Assembly (NCBI GenBank): GCA_016926925.1 | Contig: JAFGNQ010000088.1 | Coordinates: 1 to 31,640 of the forward strand | DNA length: 31,640 nt | Origin: Candidatus Aminicenantota bacterium | GTDB taxonomy: Bacteria; Acidobacteriota; Aminicenantia; Aminicenantales; Aminicenantaceae | Direction: 5' to 3' | Shown here: positions 15,541 through 23,782 of the stretch, piece by piece | Layout: every line of letters begins with the position of its first letter | Numbering within the stretch: position 1 is the stretch's first letter | Made by a program: the position numbers and the translations under genes | Notes under the pieces: model-generated | Databases searched by the model: none | Seen by the model: only the letters and a program-made list of their open reading frames with translations | What the model was told of the DNA's origin: nothing

Positions 15541-17232
15541 TCATTTTTTCGTGAACTTGAGATTCTTGACCCGTCCCGCATCAAGGATGAGCCCGGCAAT
15601 TCGACTGCCGGAATTACGTTCGAAAATCCCGGAAAACATCGGGCCGGAAAAGGAGTCTTTTCCCGTCATCGTCAATTCGATTTTCGGCTTTTTACCGATC
15701 CGCAAATAAAGGATTCCATCCTCTGAGATGAGCGTGTAGGTTACGAGCAATTCCTCGCTGGTGTATTCGCCTCCATATTCCTGGAGTTCGTCCGCGCTCA
15801 TAGGCGGCACTTCGATTTTTTTACCCGAAAAATCACGACCGCCTTGAGTGAATGTCAGCTGAGATACATTTCCTGAACCGTCTTTGATGAATGTTATATA
15901 AGCTCCGATGACTTCCAGGTAGTATTCGGTTTCCGAAACGGGCTGGAGTTCGAACTTGGGTTGTCCGGCCACCTGGACCCAGAGGCGGTCGTTTTCCTTG
16001 AATATTTTTGCCATATAGCCGAATTCCAGCTGATAGTTTCCTGCATAGAGGTCGAATAATTCGGAGTTGACCGTAACGATCTCCTTCATAGAAGGTTCGG
16101 GCTTTGTTTCCGATTTTTCAGGCATCAACTGATCGGCCAAATACAAATCCGTCACTTTGTACGCCAGCTTATCGGGGCTGATGCTGCCCAAGTTGGACAG
16201 CACTATTACCGAAAATTTGAGTGAGGGAATGCGCATCAGCTGAGCCCTGAAGCCTCCCCAGGCCCCGCCGTGACTGACCGTTTTCAGCCCTCTGTACTCT
16301 CCGTGTGAAAGGCCCATGGCGTAATCAAGGGTTTTTCCGCTGTTAAGGGATCCCCTCGTATGCAGAAAGTCGAGAAATTCCTCTCCACCGACTTTGGGAT
16401 TGTAAAAATTTTGATCCCAGAGAAAGAGGTCCTCGACCGTAGTCAGAACCTGACCGTCGCCGCCCATGGCGAAATTGAAATAATGGTCTATTTGATATGT
16501 TCCTTTGTCATTTTTGGAATACCCGGTAGCCCGGTTCTTGATGATCTGCGTCCTGTCTTCGTAGACGAGAGTGTGGGTCATGCCCAGCGGCTCGAAGATG
16601 TTTTTGGCGGCGTAGGCGCCCAAAGTCATTCCGCTGACGCGTTCGACGATTGCGGCCAAGAGAATATAGCCGGAATTGCTGTAGAGGTGCTCTTCTCCGG
16701 GAGGAAAGTTCAGGTTGTTTTGTCGGGCGCAGATGTCCACGATATCCTGAAGCGTGTACACATTGTGGTCTTCCATGCCCGCCAACATCCATAAGGCCCC
16801 GTAATCCCTGACTCCGCTGGTATGATGGATCAAATGCCGTATGGTGACCGGTTTTCCGTAATCGGGAAGTTCAGGAATGTATTTGTGGACGTCGTCGTCC
16901 AGGCTGATTTTTCCGTCCAGGGCGAGAAGAATGATGCAGGATGCCGTGAACTGCTTGGAGGTGGATCCGATATCGAACACGGTCTGCGGGGTTATGGGGA
17001 TGTCGTAATCCAGATTTGCCGCACCATAAGCCTTTTCGTATGCGATTTGGCCGTCCTTGATGACAGCCAGGGCACAGCCCGGGGAATCAACTTTGTCCCA
17101 TTCGGAAAAAATCCGATCGATTTTCTCCTCGATTGAACCCTGTGTCGTGACGCCTGTGACTCCATGCGAAAATGCGGCTGTCACCAAGAGAATCGTGATT
17201 GCCATAAAAAGTACACGATGTGTTTTTTTCAT
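15541..17232 (-). CDS. Exported serine hydrolase, beta-lactamase class C / PBP-like
   Basis: A 563-residue exported protein. Residues 1-25 form a signal peptide (KK, hydrophobic core, small residues before about 23). The beta-lactamase domain has S90-T-S-K93, Y184-S-N186 and a HGG motif (SHGGAWGG, about residue 327), the three active-site elements of class C and DD-peptidase-like enzymes. The last 180 residues form repeated beta-rich modules (YAGNYQLEFG and YGGEYTSEEL) like the DUF3471-type tails of such proteins. Many members are esterases or peptidases rather than true beta-lactamases, so resistance should not be assumed. The ATG at 17232 has GGAGG six bases upstream, far better than an ATG 12 bases earlier. 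It converges on maeB with a gap of only six bases. Confidence 0.9.
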   Translation of the reverse strand: MKKTHRVLFMAITILLVTAAFSHGVTGVTTQGSIEEKIDRIFSEWDKVDSPGCALAVIKDGQIAYEKAYGAANLDYDIPITPQTVFDIGSTSKQFTASCIILLALDGKISLDDDVHKYIPELPDYGKPVTIRHLIHHTSGVRDYGALWMLAGMEDHNVYTLQDIVDICARQNNLNFPPGEEHLYSNSGYILLAAIVERVSGMTLGAYAAKNIFEPLGMTHTLVYEDRTQIIKNRATGYSKNDKGTYQIDHYFNFAMGGDGQVLTTVEDLFLWDQNFYNPKVGGEEFLDFLHTRGSLNSGKTLDYAMGLSHGEYRGLKTVSHGGAWGGFRAQLMRIPSLKFSVIVLSNLGSISPDKLAYKVTDLYLADQLMPEKSETKPEPSMKEIVTVNSELFDLYAGNYQLEFGYMAKIFKENDRLWVQVAGQPKFELQPVSETEYYLEVIGAYITFIKDGSGNVSQLTFTQGGRDFSGKKIEVPPMSADELQEYGGEYTSEELLVTYTLISEDGILYLRIGKKPKIELTMTGKDSFSGPMFSGIFERNSGSRIAGLILDAGRVKNLKFTKK

Positions 17233-17244
17233 ATCAACCTCCAA

Positions 17245-17264
17245 CCGGACCCGGTCCTGTCCGG
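17245..17264 (-). promoter_or_regulatory. Hairpin next to the hydrolase ribosome site
   Basis: CCGGAC and GTCCGG pair around eight bases in the 5' leader of the serine hydrolase, ending only two bases before its Shine-Dalgarno GGAGG (plus 17238-17242). A hairpin so placed could tune translation or mRNA life. Confidence 0.4.
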
Positions 17265-17302
17265 AGTGTTTAAACGTGATTTGATGCTGTTTTGTTCAGT
17301 TC

Positions 17303-17331
17303 AAAATAATGCAATTGCGGTGCGGAGTCAA
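17303..17331 (-). promoter_or_regulatory. Sigma70-like promoter for the serine hydrolase
   Basis: On the minus strand, TTGACT (plus 17326-17331) and TATTTT (plus 17303-17308) are 17 bases apart, 5/6 and 4/6 matches. The start codon is about 65 bases downstream. Confidence 0.48.
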
Positions 17332-17451
17332 TACGGACATTGATTTTTTCCTCGGGCGAGCCTATGATTTTTAAGTCTGAGAGTGATTTGGAGCCGGTCC
17401 TCTTTTCTTTTACCGGGCCATGGATGAACGCAAGTATAGTGGATTAAGGAT

Positions 17452-18774
17452 ATGATCGGATTTAGAGAAAAGGCACAGGCCTTTCTAAAGGACTACCGGC
17501 TGGATGTACCGTCCATCGATCATGAAACGGTTCTCCGGGCTTTTCAAGATGAGATGGCCGCCGGCCTTTCCGGAAAAGAAAGCTCTCTGGCTATGATCCC
17601 GACTTATATTTCCGTAGAGCGCCCGATTCCTTATCATAAGCCGGTGATTGCCGTGGATGCCGGCGGCACCCATGTCAGGGTGGCCACGCTCGTCTTTGAT
17701 CCAGAAGGAATTCCCCATCTCGACAACTTTTCAAAGCACGAAATGCCGGGGTTTGGGAGCGAGATGAGCCGGCATGATTTCTATGACCGGTTCGTCCGTT
17801 ACCTATTGCCTGTCGCCGCCTTGTCCGATACGGTGGGTTTTTGTTTTTCCTACCCCGCCGAGATATCTCCGGAAGGGGACGGAAAGCTTCTTGCTTGGAC
17901 CAAAGAAATCAAAGCCCCGGAAGTCATCGGAGATTTTATCGGACGGAACATTTTTGATCGTCTAAGAAAAAGAGGATTCCACCACTCTTTCATACTCCTC
18001 AACGATACTGTGTCAACATTGCTGGCCGGAAAGAGTGCGGGTATGGCTAAGCCTTTCGCATCCTTTGTGGGTTTGATACTAGGAACAGGAACCAACACCG
18101 CCTACGTCGAATGCAACCGGAACATCACAAAGTTAACGAATCTGAATCCTGCTGAAAAACAGGCTATTAACGTGGAATCGGGGAATTTCAACAAATGTCC
18201 CAGGAGTCCCCTGGATATTCTGTTGGATGCGGCCACGGATAATCCAGGGCAAAATGCATTCGAAAAGATGATATCCGGAGCCTACCTTGGAAGGTTAAGC
18301 CTTGTCGTTCTCAAGAGGGCGGCAGAAGAACATCTGCTGCGCCACGAGGGAGCCTGCGCGATCGGAGATCTTGTCGATCTGACGACTGAAGAGGTCAATC
18401 TTTTCTTGAAAAATCCTAGGGAGGCCGAGCCGTTTGGCGTTAAAAAGATGATGGATTCGGATAGGGCCTTGATCCGGACACTCTGCTCGGCCTTGATAGA
18501 CAGGGCCGCCTATTTGACCGCCCTTAACATCGCTGCGGCCGTGATCCAGTCAGGGACAGGCCGCGATCCTTTGCGTCCGGTGTGTGTGAGTGCGGAGGGG
18601 TCCACTTATCACAAAACAAAAGGTTTGCGTCGTCGCACCGAAAACTATCTTTGCGGTATACTGGGCTCCAGAGGTGTATATCACGAATTTGTCCAAAGCC
18701 CTGATGCCTCTTTGGTCGGAGCGGCGATTGCCGGTCTCACCCGGACGGGTGCGGGCAGGAATTTCCCGCTCTGA
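17452..18774 (+). CDS. Hexokinase, eukaryotic-type fold family
   Basis: ATP-dependent phosphorylation of glucose or a related hexose. The 440 residues match the single-unit eukaryotic hexokinase family, not ROK or bacterial glucokinase: MIPTYI (48-53), phosphate loop DAGGTHVR (69-76), FSYPAE (132-137), catalytic D185 in LLNDTVSTL, GTGTNTAYVE (211-220), E242 in INVESGNF, EKMISGAYLG and SAEGSTYHK. Every expected motif is in order, so it should be active. Sugar range is unknown. An AAGGA sits only one or two bases before the ATG, and a TATAGT lies 12 bases upstream, so translation may start on a nearly leaderless mRNA. It heads the glycolytic group, 300 bases before gpmA. Confidence 0.9.
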   Translation: MIGFREKAQAFLKDYRLDVPSIDHETVLRAFQDEMAAGLSGKESSLAMIPTYISVERPIPYHKPVIAVDAGGTHVRVATLVFDPEGIPHLDNFSKHEMPGFGSEMSRHDFYDRFVRYLLPVAALSDTVGFCFSYPAEISPEGDGKLLAWTKEIKAPEVIGDFIGRNIFDRLRKRGFHHSFILLNDTVSTLLAGKSAGMAKPFASFVGLILGTGTNTAYVECNRNITKLTNLNPAEKQAINVESGNFNKCPRSPLDILLDAATDNPGQNAFEKMISGAYLGRLSLVVLKRAAEEHLLRHEGACAIGDLVDLTTEEVNLFLKNPREAEPFGVKKMMDSDRALIRTLCSALIDRAAYLTALNIAAAVIQSGTGRDPLRPVCVSAEGSTYHKTKGLRRRTENYLCGILGSRGVYHEFVQSPDASLVGAAIAGLTRTGAGRNFPL

Positions 18775-19074
18775 TATCGGGGCTTCAATAATCACTGCGT
18801 TGGAATTGCCCGAATGGTTTGGCGCAACGATGATTGACTCCGGAAGGTTCCTGTGTTAAAAAAATAATCTAGTGGATCGCACCGATTTTCCGAGAAGGCT
18901 CTTTTCTCGCCCGTTCAACTCTTCATAGAATCCTGAGGAAAGAAAAGCGTTGGAATGCTGACTGGAGGGGAAGAAGGTTTCGATACAGAAAGGGCCGGTA
19001 GAAAAGACGGCCATTCTTGGAGATATGAGGTCGGCGGGTTTTATGGATAATCCAGGCTAATTGAGGAGAACATC
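18775..19074. other. Intergenic region hexokinase-gpmA
   Basis: 300 bases with no firm gene. It holds a promoter candidate (18834-18862), a hairpin CGAGAA/TTCTCG (18891-18909) and a second stem GGCCG/CGGCC (18993-19012), then the strong gpmA ribosome site. Neither stem has a T tract. The roughly 200-base leader is unexplained. Confidence 0.45.
18834..18862 (+). promoter_or_regulatory. Candidate promoter for the gpmA-aldolase-PFK group
   Basis: TTGACT and TAAAAA with a 17-base spacer (5/6 and 4/6), followed by an AT-rich run. It suggests that gpmA and the genes after it can be expressed apart from the hexokinase. Confidence 0.42.
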
Positions 19075-19824
19075 ATGCATAAGCTGGTCTTGCTCCGTCA
19101 CGGAGAAAGCACATGGAACAAAGATAACCTCTATACGGGATGGACGGATGTCGATCTGTCGGTAAAAGGCAGCCGCGAAGCACACGAATCGGGCAAGATT
19201 CTAAAAAAAGAAGGATATTTTTTCGATATCGCTTTCACCTCGGTTCTGAAAAGGGCTGTTCGAACGCTATGGATTGCTCTCGACGAACTCGATCAGATGT
19301 GGATTCCCGTATTCCGTTCGTGGCGTTTGAATGAACGCCACTATGGAGCCCTGCAAGGATTGAATAAAGCGGAAACGGCGAAGACCTACGGTGAGGAACA
19401 AGTCATGCTCTGGCGTAGAAGCTATGACATTCAGCCTCCCCTCCTGACGGAAGACGATGAACGATATCCGGGGAAGGACCCCCGATATGCCAAGCTGCCC
19501 AAACATGTGATTCCTGCGGGAGAATGCCTCAAGGACACGGTGAATCGGTTCCTTCCCTACTGGGAGGATACGATCGCTCCCGCCATTTTGGAAGGCAAGC
19601 GCGTCATCATTTCCGCTCACGGCAACAGCCTGCGTGCTCTCGTCAAATATCTCGATGACATCAGCGACGAGGAAATCGTCCATTTGAACATTCCGACAGG
19701 GATCCCTCTGGTCTATGAACTCGATGACGTTCTCAAGCCTATAAAGAGCTCCTATCTGGGAGATCAGGCCTCTGTTGCCAAAGCCATGGAGGCCGTCAAG
19801 AAACAAGGGAAGGCGCAAGCCTGA
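19075..19824 (+). CDS. gpmA: 2,3-bisphosphoglycerate-dependent phosphoglycerate mutase
   Basis: Interconverts 3- and 2-phosphoglycerate in lower glycolysis. The 249 residues are the usual dPGM length. The phosphohistidine H9 lies in LLRHGEST, followed by [13 protein letters not shown]87 and the second histidine H182 (SAHGNS) complete the site, and LNERHYG (86-92) is diagnostic of the dPGM group as against broad phosphatases. GAGGAG lies seven bases before the ATG. The aldolase follows after 40 bases. Confidence 0.96.
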   Translation: MHKLVLLRHGESTWNKDNLYTGWTDVDLSVKGSREAHESGKILKKEGYFFDIAFTSVLKRAVRTLWIALDELDQMWIPVFRSWRLNERHYGALQGLNKAETAKTYGEEQVMLWRRSYDIQPPLLTEDDERYPGKDPRYAKLPKHVIPAGECLKDTVNRFLPYWEDTIAPAILEGKRVIISAHGNSLRALVKYLDDISDEEIVHLNIPTGIPLVYELDDVLKPIKSSYLGDQASVAKAMEAVKKQGKAQA

Positions 19825-19864
19825 TTTGGCATGTGACAGCCAGGTCGAAGATGGGGAGGCAGCT

Positions 19865-20935
19865 ATGATGACGACAGATAAAATCATCGATCTTTTAGGT
19901 AAAGAAGGCGAAAATTTGCTTTCTTACAACACGCCCAAGATTCCCAAAGAGCAGCTCCACATTCCCGGGCCCGATTGGGTGGATCGTGTGTTTGCGGTTT
20001 CAGACCGTCCTGTACCCGTATTGCGGAGTCTGCAAACTCTTCTCGCCGGAGGCCGCCTGGGCGAGACCGGATATGTATCGATCTTGCCCGTAGATCAGGG
20101 AGTTGAACACTCGGCCGGAGCTTCTTTTGCTCCCAATCCGGACTATTTCGATGCGGAGAAGATTGTTCAACTGGCAATCGCAGGCGGCTGCAATGCCGTC
20201 GCCTCAACCCTGGGAGTTTTGGGAAGCGTTGCCCGGAAATACGCACACAAGATCCCATTCATCCTCAAGATAAATCACAATGAGCTGCTTTCTTTTCCGA
20301 ATGTCTCCGACCAGATCCTCTTTGCCTCGGTCGAACAGGCATGGGATATGGGAGCTGTCGCGGTCGGCGCAACCATCTATTTCGGATCTGATGAAAGCCC
20401 ACGGCAGATTCAAGAGGTCAGCCATTCATTCCAGCTGGCGCATGAGCTCGGTATGGCGACGATCCTCTGGTGTTATCTCAGAAATCCGGCTTTTGTCGTG
20501 GGCGGCAAAGATCATCATACGAGCGCGGATCTGACAGGGCAGGCTGATTACTTGGGGGCAACAATACAGGCTGATATCATCAAGCAAAAATTGCCCACAC
20601 ACACGGGTGGATACTTGGCCATGAATGAAGCCGGCTCTTACGGCAAGTATGATAAACGGATGTATACGAAACTTTCGAGCGACAACCCGATTGATTTGAC
20701 GCGGTATCAGATCGCCAACCAATACATGGGCAGGATCGGACTCATCAACTCGGGCGGTGCTGCGGGAAAAGACGACCTTGCTCAGGCGGTCAGAACAGCC
20801 GTCATCAACAAGAGAGCCGGAGGGATGGGTCTCATCAGCGGCCGTAAAGCCTTCCAAAAGCCGTTAGAAGAGGGTGTTGCGCTTCTGCATGCGATCCAGG
20901 ATGTGTACTTGGAAAAAGGCGTGACCGTTGCCTGA
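19865..20935 (+). CDS. fbaB: Class I fructose-bisphosphate aldolase (FbaB/DhnA type)
   Basis: Schiff-base aldolase that splits fructose 1,6-bisphosphate. The 356 residues fit the bacterial DhnA/FbaB type, which is unrelated in sequence to animal class I aldolases. Marks are PVDQGVEHS (about 75-83), the Schiff-base lysine in ADIIKQKLP (K240 or K242, near K236 of E. coli FbaB) and the phosphate sites INSGGAAG (295-302) and SGRKAFQ (325-331). GGGGAGG lies five bases before the ATG at 19865; a second ATG follows directly at 19868 and could also serve. It lies between gpmA and the PFK gene in one likely transcript. Confidence 0.92.
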   Translation: MMTTDKIIDLLGKEGENLLSYNTPKIPKEQLHIPGPDWVDRVFAVSDRPVPVLRSLQTLLAGGRLGETGYVSILPVDQGVEHSAGASFAPNPDYFDAEKIVQLAIAGGCNAVASTLGVLGSVARKYAHKIPFILKINHNELLSFPNVSDQILFASVEQAWDMGAVAVGATIYFGSDESPRQIQEVSHSFQLAHELGMATILWCYLRNPAFVVGGKDHHTSADLTGQADYLGATIQADIIKQKLPTHTGGYLAMNEAGSYGKYDKRMYTKLSSDNPIDLTRYQIANQYMGRIGLINSGGAAGKDDLAQAVRTAVINKRAGGMGLISGRKAFQKPLEEGVALLHAIQDVYLEKGVTVA

Positions 20936-21037
20936 GCGGTATCTTATCTGCGCCTTAATATTTTTGGATAAGCTCTGTGATTCGTCAGTGCCGATCGAAT
21001 CGTAGCCGGCCCTTATATTGAAGGATTCGAGCCGATA

Positions 21038-22327
21038 ATGATGCAAAACAATTTGGACCTAAATATCGAGAATTTGGGAGAGTGCCGTATCCCTTCTCCC
21101 CTGTCAGGAATTCCTTTCGTGACGGAAGAGGAAGATGTGCTTTTCCATTCCCATTTCAAAGATATCGAGCACTTCCGGCGCGCCCGTAAGGTTCCCCCGC
21201 AATTCGAGATGGCCGGCCCGAGAGAGAAAATCTATTTCGATCCTTCGAAGCTCAAGTGCGGTGTCATCACCTGCGGCGGTCTCTGTCCGGGGTTGAACGA
21301 TGTCATCCGGGCTATTGTCATGAGCCTCTTCTACCATTACGGCGTCAAAACCGTTTTCGGCTTTCGATTCGGCTTTGAAGGACTGGTTGCTGAATTCGGC
21401 CACACTCCCCTCGAGTTGAATCCGGATATTGTAGACGATATCCATAAATGGGGGGGATCGATCCTGGGGATGTCCCGCGGACCTCAGAACGTATCCGCAA
21501 TGGTGGATACCCTTGAGCGGATGAATATCAGGATTCTGTTTGTCATAGGGGGAGACGGAACCCTCCGCGGCGGCCGGGCCGTTGCCGAGGAGATCGGGAA
21601 GAGGGGAGCCAAAATAAGCGTAATCGGAATTCCCAAAACCATCGACAACGATATATCCTATGTGGAGCAGTCCTTCGGCTTCGATACTGCTGTAGGAGAG
21701 TCCAGAACAGCGATCTATTCGGCCCACACGGAAGCTCTTGCTGTGCGGAACGGTGTCGGTCTCGTAAAGCTGATGGGCAGGGATTCCGGGTTTATTGCCG
21801 CGTATGCATCGCTGGCTAATAACGACGTCAACTTCTGTCTCGTACCTGAAGCCCGCTTCAATCTTGACGTTTTTCTCCTGGCTTTGCAGAAAAGGCTGGA
21901 GGCTCGTGCCCACGCTGTTATCGTTGTGGGAGAGGGGGCCGGACAAGACCTGATGAAAAAGACCGAGGAGCGGGATGCTTCGGGCAATCCTTTCCTCAGT
22001 GATATCGGGGTGTTTCTCAAACATAAGATCGAGAGGCATTTTCAAAAGATCGACATGGAAGTGCATCTGAAATATATCGACCCGAGCTACACGATCCGGA
22101 GTGTGCCCGCCAATCCCCGGGATTCCGCCTATTGCCTGCTTCTCGGGCACAATGCCGTGCACGCAGGCATGACCGGCCGGACGAACATGCTTGTCGGCTA
22201 CTGGAATCATCATTACACGCATGTTCCCATTTCTTTGGCCGTATCCAAGCGCAAACAACTCGATACTCACGGCCGGCTGTGGAGTGATGTCCTTTCCTGT
22301 ACGGGCCAGCCGAAGTCGCTTGTTTAG
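21038..22327 (+). CDS. 6-phosphofructokinase, trypanosome/plant-like (group III)
   Basis: Phosphorylates fructose 6-phosphate. The 429 residues contain a 70-residue N-terminal extension, then CGGLCPGLN, SRGPQ, the donor site GGDGT (171-175), IPKTIDND (198-205, catalytic D203) and LMGRDSGF. Glycine at 174, the E. coli position 104, is typical of ATP users, while K200, position 124, is the residue found in pyrophosphate enzymes. This mix is known in trypanosomatid and plant ATP-PFKs, which evolved from the PPi type. ATP is therefore the better guess, but PPi use is not excluded. Two ATGs stand in tandem at 21038; the ribosome site (GAAGG) is distant. It follows the aldolase after 102 bases. Confidence 0.92.
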   Translation: MMQNNLDLNIENLGECRIPSPLSGIPFVTEEEDVLFHSHFKDIEHFRRARKVPPQFEMAGPREKIYFDPSKLKCGVITCGGLCPGLNDVIRAIVMSLFYHYGVKTVFGFRFGFEGLVAEFGHTPLELNPDIVDDIHKWGGSILGMSRGPQNVSAMVDTLERMNIRILFVIGGDGTLRGGRAVAEEIGKRGAKISVIGIPKTIDNDISYVEQSFGFDTAVGESRTAIYSAHTEALAVRNGVGLVKLMGRDSGFIAAYASLANNDVNFCLVPEARFNLDVFLLALQKRLEARAHAVIVVGEGAGQDLMKKTEERDASGNPFLSDIGVFLKHKIERHFQKIDMEVHLKYIDPSYTIRSVPANPRDSAYCLLLGHNAVHAGMTGRTNMLVGYWNHHYTHVPISLAVSKRKQLDTHGRLWSDVLSCTGQPKSLV

Positions 22328-22411
22328 AAAATCGTATGCACGGTTCCAGGAGATCGCTTTTCCGTTTGACATGCGGTGCGGAAACGAAACTTACGGTGTG
22401 GAGGTTTTTCA

Positions 22412-23743
22412 GTGGCGAACGAGGCTCGCATGAGAAGGGATGCCGAAACCATTTTCCACGCTTCTTTGCAGGCGGTTGATTCCCATAAATCTGTCAAGAA
22501 GCATCTTCTCCGATTCAACGACCGTCTCGAAGTCGGAGATCGTTCCTACGACCTCTCAGCCTTCAATACAATCTCTGTCATCGGCGCGGGTAAGGCTTCG
22601 GCAGCTATGGCTCAAGCCGTGGAGCAGGTTCTAGGAGATAGGTTGACGGACGGTATGGTCACCGTCAAATACGGCCACACGCGGCCTTTAGGTATCGTGC
22701 AATGCCGGGAAGCAGGACATCCCGTTCCCGATGAGGAAGGCTTGCAGGGAAGTCGGAATATTGTCCGGCTGCTGAAAACAAAGGGAGAAGAAGATCTGAT
22801 CATCTGTCTGATATCGGGAGGCGGTTCCGCTCTCATGCCTCTCCCTGTTGATGGGGTATCACTCAATGACAAAAAGGAACTCACGCGCGTCCTTCTCGAG
22901 AGTGGGGCTGCCATCCAGGAAATGAATGCGCTGCGCAAGCATGTCTCTCGAGTCAAGGGAGGTCGATTGGCCTGTTTGGCCTATCCTTCCACTCTTATCA
23001 CACTGATCCTTTCCGATGTCATCGGTGATGACTTGGAGAGCATCGCCTCAGGGCCGACCGTTCCCGACAGGAGTACTTTTTGCGACTGTCTGGGAGTTTT
23101 GGATAAGTATGAACTTCGGAACAAAATCCCCCTGTCTGTACTTCTTTATCTGGAAAAAGGCGCGGTGGGTGAATATGTAGACACACCTAAAGGGGATGAG
23201 CCGGCCTTCCGTAGAACACAGAATTTGATTGTTGCCAACAATATTATGGCGATTCAAGAGGCCAAAAAAAAGGCGGAAGCCTTGGGTTACAACACCCTGA
23301 TTCTCTCATCTCTTGTTGAGGGTGAAACGAGAGAGGTCGCTAAAGTCCATGCAGCCATTGCCAAAGAAATCCTCAAAACCGGCAACCCGGTTCGCAGGCC
23401 GGCATGCATTATTTCAGGCGGAGAGACGACGGTCACCATTCACGGAAAAGGCCTTGGAGGCCGGAACCAGGAATTTGTTTTGTCGGCCGCTATAGCTTTG
23501 GAAGGTTGGGAAGAGGTAGTGGTGTTGAGTGCAGGGACGGATGGAACCGACGGCCCCACCGAGGCCGCAGGAGCCGTGGGCGATGGGATGACGGCTCGGA
23601 CAGCGCGTACGGCCGGCCTGGATGCTGTCCGTTACTTGCGAGAAAACGACTCCTATCATTTTTTCGAGAGATTGGGAAGTCTTCTCATTACGGGCCCCAC
23701 CCACACCAATGTGATGGACCTGAGATTGGTTTTAGTCCGGTAG
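22412..23743 (+). CDS. Glycerate 2-kinase (GckA / MOFRL family)
   Basis: Phosphorylates D-glycerate, giving 2-phosphoglycerate, which enters lower glycolysis. The 443 residues have the two family parts: the N-terminal DUF4147 domain (GAGKASAAMA, the GHP block AGHPVPDEEG, SGGGSALM) and the C-terminal MOFRL domain (GGRNQEFVLSAA, then DGTDGPT). I place the start at GTG 22412 because GGAGG lies seven bases upstream; an in-frame ATG at 22376 has no such site, and ATG 22430 is possible. It follows the PFK gene after 84 bases, likely the same operon. It converges on uvrA. Confidence 0.92.
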   Translation: MANEARMRRDAETIFHASLQAVDSHKSVKKHLLRFNDRLEVGDRSYDLSAFNTISVIGAGKASAAMAQAVEQVLGDRLTDGMVTVKYGHTRPLGIVQCREAGHPVPDEEGLQGSRNIVRLLKTKGEEDLIICLISGGGSALMPLPVDGVSLNDKKELTRVLLESGAAIQEMNALRKHVSRVKGGRLACLAYPSTLITLILSDVIGDDLESIASGPTVPDRSTFCDCLGVLDKYELRNKIPLSVLLYLEKGAVGEYVDTPKGDEPAFRRTQNLIVANNIMAIQEAKKKAEALGYNTLILSSLVEGETREVAKVHAAIAKEILKTGNPVRRPACIISGGETTVTIHGKGLGGRNQEFVLSAAIALEGWEEVVVLSAGTDGTDGPTEAAGAVGDGMTARTARTAGLDAVRYLRENDSYHFFERLGSLLITGPTHTNVMDLRLVLVR

Positions 23744-23782
23744 GGGAATAGGCATTCCGCTGTCTGCGGCTCTCAGGGTGCG

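Noticed and set aside
15541..17232. Reading the serine hydrolase as an antibiotic-resistance beta-lactamase
   Set aside because: The length, C-terminal beta-rich modules and chromosomal context fit the broad esterase/peptidase group; resistance cannot be inferred.
18955..19041. A short frame (about 30 codons) in the gpmA leader
   Set aside because: No properly spaced ribosome site; too short to judge by composition.
21104..22372. A 422-codon open frame on the minus strand across the whole PFK gene
   Set aside because: The PFK product is intact with every motif; the antisense translation is rich in His, Arg and Pro with no domain. It is a codon-usage shadow.
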